DNA from: CAVUOA01 sp963742955
GTDB taxonomy: Bacteria; Bacteroidota; Ignavibacteria; Tepidaquicellales; OLB5
DNA: 64,000 bases
Direction: 5' to 3'
Assembly: GCA_963742955.1 (NCBI GenBank)
Contig: CAVUOA010000008.1
Span: 372,001 to 436,000 of the forward strand
Part shown: positions 63,943 to 64,000 of the stretch, piece after piece
Layout of the letters: each line of letters starts with the position of its first letter
Position numbering within the stretch: position 1 is the stretch's first letter
Program-made: the position numbers and the translations under genes
The notes under the pieces: generated by a model
Told to the model about the DNA's origin: nothing
Seen by the model: the letters and a program-made list of their open reading frames with translations, nothing else
Databases searched by the model: none

Positions 63943-64000
63943 TTTTTACAAACCTCAAAACTTAAGAGGATCACTTTCTGCATTCGCTCAAAATGGAAAA
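63943..64000. other. right end, no gene seen
   Basis: The last 58 bases hold no recognisable gene. They are presumably the upstream region of the minus-strand gene at 63,942, in which I mark no promoter. Confidence 0.3.

Noticed and set aside
1..64000. CRISPR array
   Set aside because: I saw no series of regularly spaced identical repeats, and no cas genes.

Overview
The window looks like a chromosome segment from an AT-rich bacterium of the Bacteroidota/Chlorobi/Ignavibacteria group. The best evidence is a set of secreted proteins ending in a type IX secretion (T9SS) sorting domain with the NYPNPFNP signature, YVTN/BNR-like propeller proteins of the kind common in Ignavibacteria, and a promoter of Bacteroidota type (TATATTTG). 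Assignment below phylum level is inference.

Bases 1-20,489 are an orderly metabolic locus on the + strand. It encodes a group 3c-like (Mvh-type) [NiFe]-hydrogenase: maturation protease, HdrC, HdrB, an N-terminal half of HdrA, a signalling block (DRTGG, two ATPase-domain proteins, a sensory-type [FeFe]-hydrogenase homologue, PHP), NuoE/HydC, a thioredoxin-like ferredoxin, NuoF/HydB, a protein that fuses a NuoG/HoxU-type Fe-S module to the missing half of HdrA, MvhD, and the small and large hydrogenase subunits. A terminator follows, then a second operon, hypA-B-F-C-D-E. Together these could couple H2 oxidation to NAD(H), ferredoxin and an HdrB-type thiol/disulfide site by flavin-based electron bifurcation. 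Bases 20,493-23,459 hold ordinary genes (aldo/keto reductase, pentapeptide-repeat protein, a broken methyltransferase, DUF4256).

At 23,610 lies the 3' part of a tRNA-Ala gene with no 5' part. Everything to the right has accessory character, so this may be the left edge of a genomic island that runs past the window. Its contents in order are: T9SS-exported propeller proteins with sigma-54 activator genes and a matching -24/-12 promoter; a ubiquitin-like/E2/JAB/E1 operon (27.5-29.5 kb); a block of small secreted or hypothetical genes and a metzincin protease; a SIR2-HerA antiphage pair (44.3-47.3 kb); a Shedu-type nuclease plus an AAA ATPase (47.9-50.6 kb); excisionase-like HTH genes and a tyrosine integrase (50.7-52.8 kb); lipoproteins with a thermonuclease and GIY-YIG-like proteins (54.7-58.1 kb); a HEPN-like / SecB-like three-gene set (59.2-60.4 kb); a lysozyme/chitinase remnant; and a second tyrosine integrase (61.9-62.9 kb).

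The most unusual structure is around the Shedu cassette. It is bounded 3,720 bp apart by two copies of a short tRNA-Pro-3'-end-like sequence (CCAGCACCCCGACAA). Each copy is preceded by a related, apparently covarying hairpin. The same hairpin-plus-core unit closes the SIR2-HerA cassette on its right. This suggests a modular array of defence cassettes moved by the neighbouring tyrosine recombinase.

Many genes, including ones that should be essential to the hydrogenase (HydB, HypE), carry single-base indels, often in homopolymers, while their conserved motifs continue intact in the next frame. I read most of these as uncorrected sequencing errors. Their density rises sharply at 42.7-47.3 kb, where true decay cannot be excluded. 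Where a gene is interrupted, the whole span is given and the breaks are stated.
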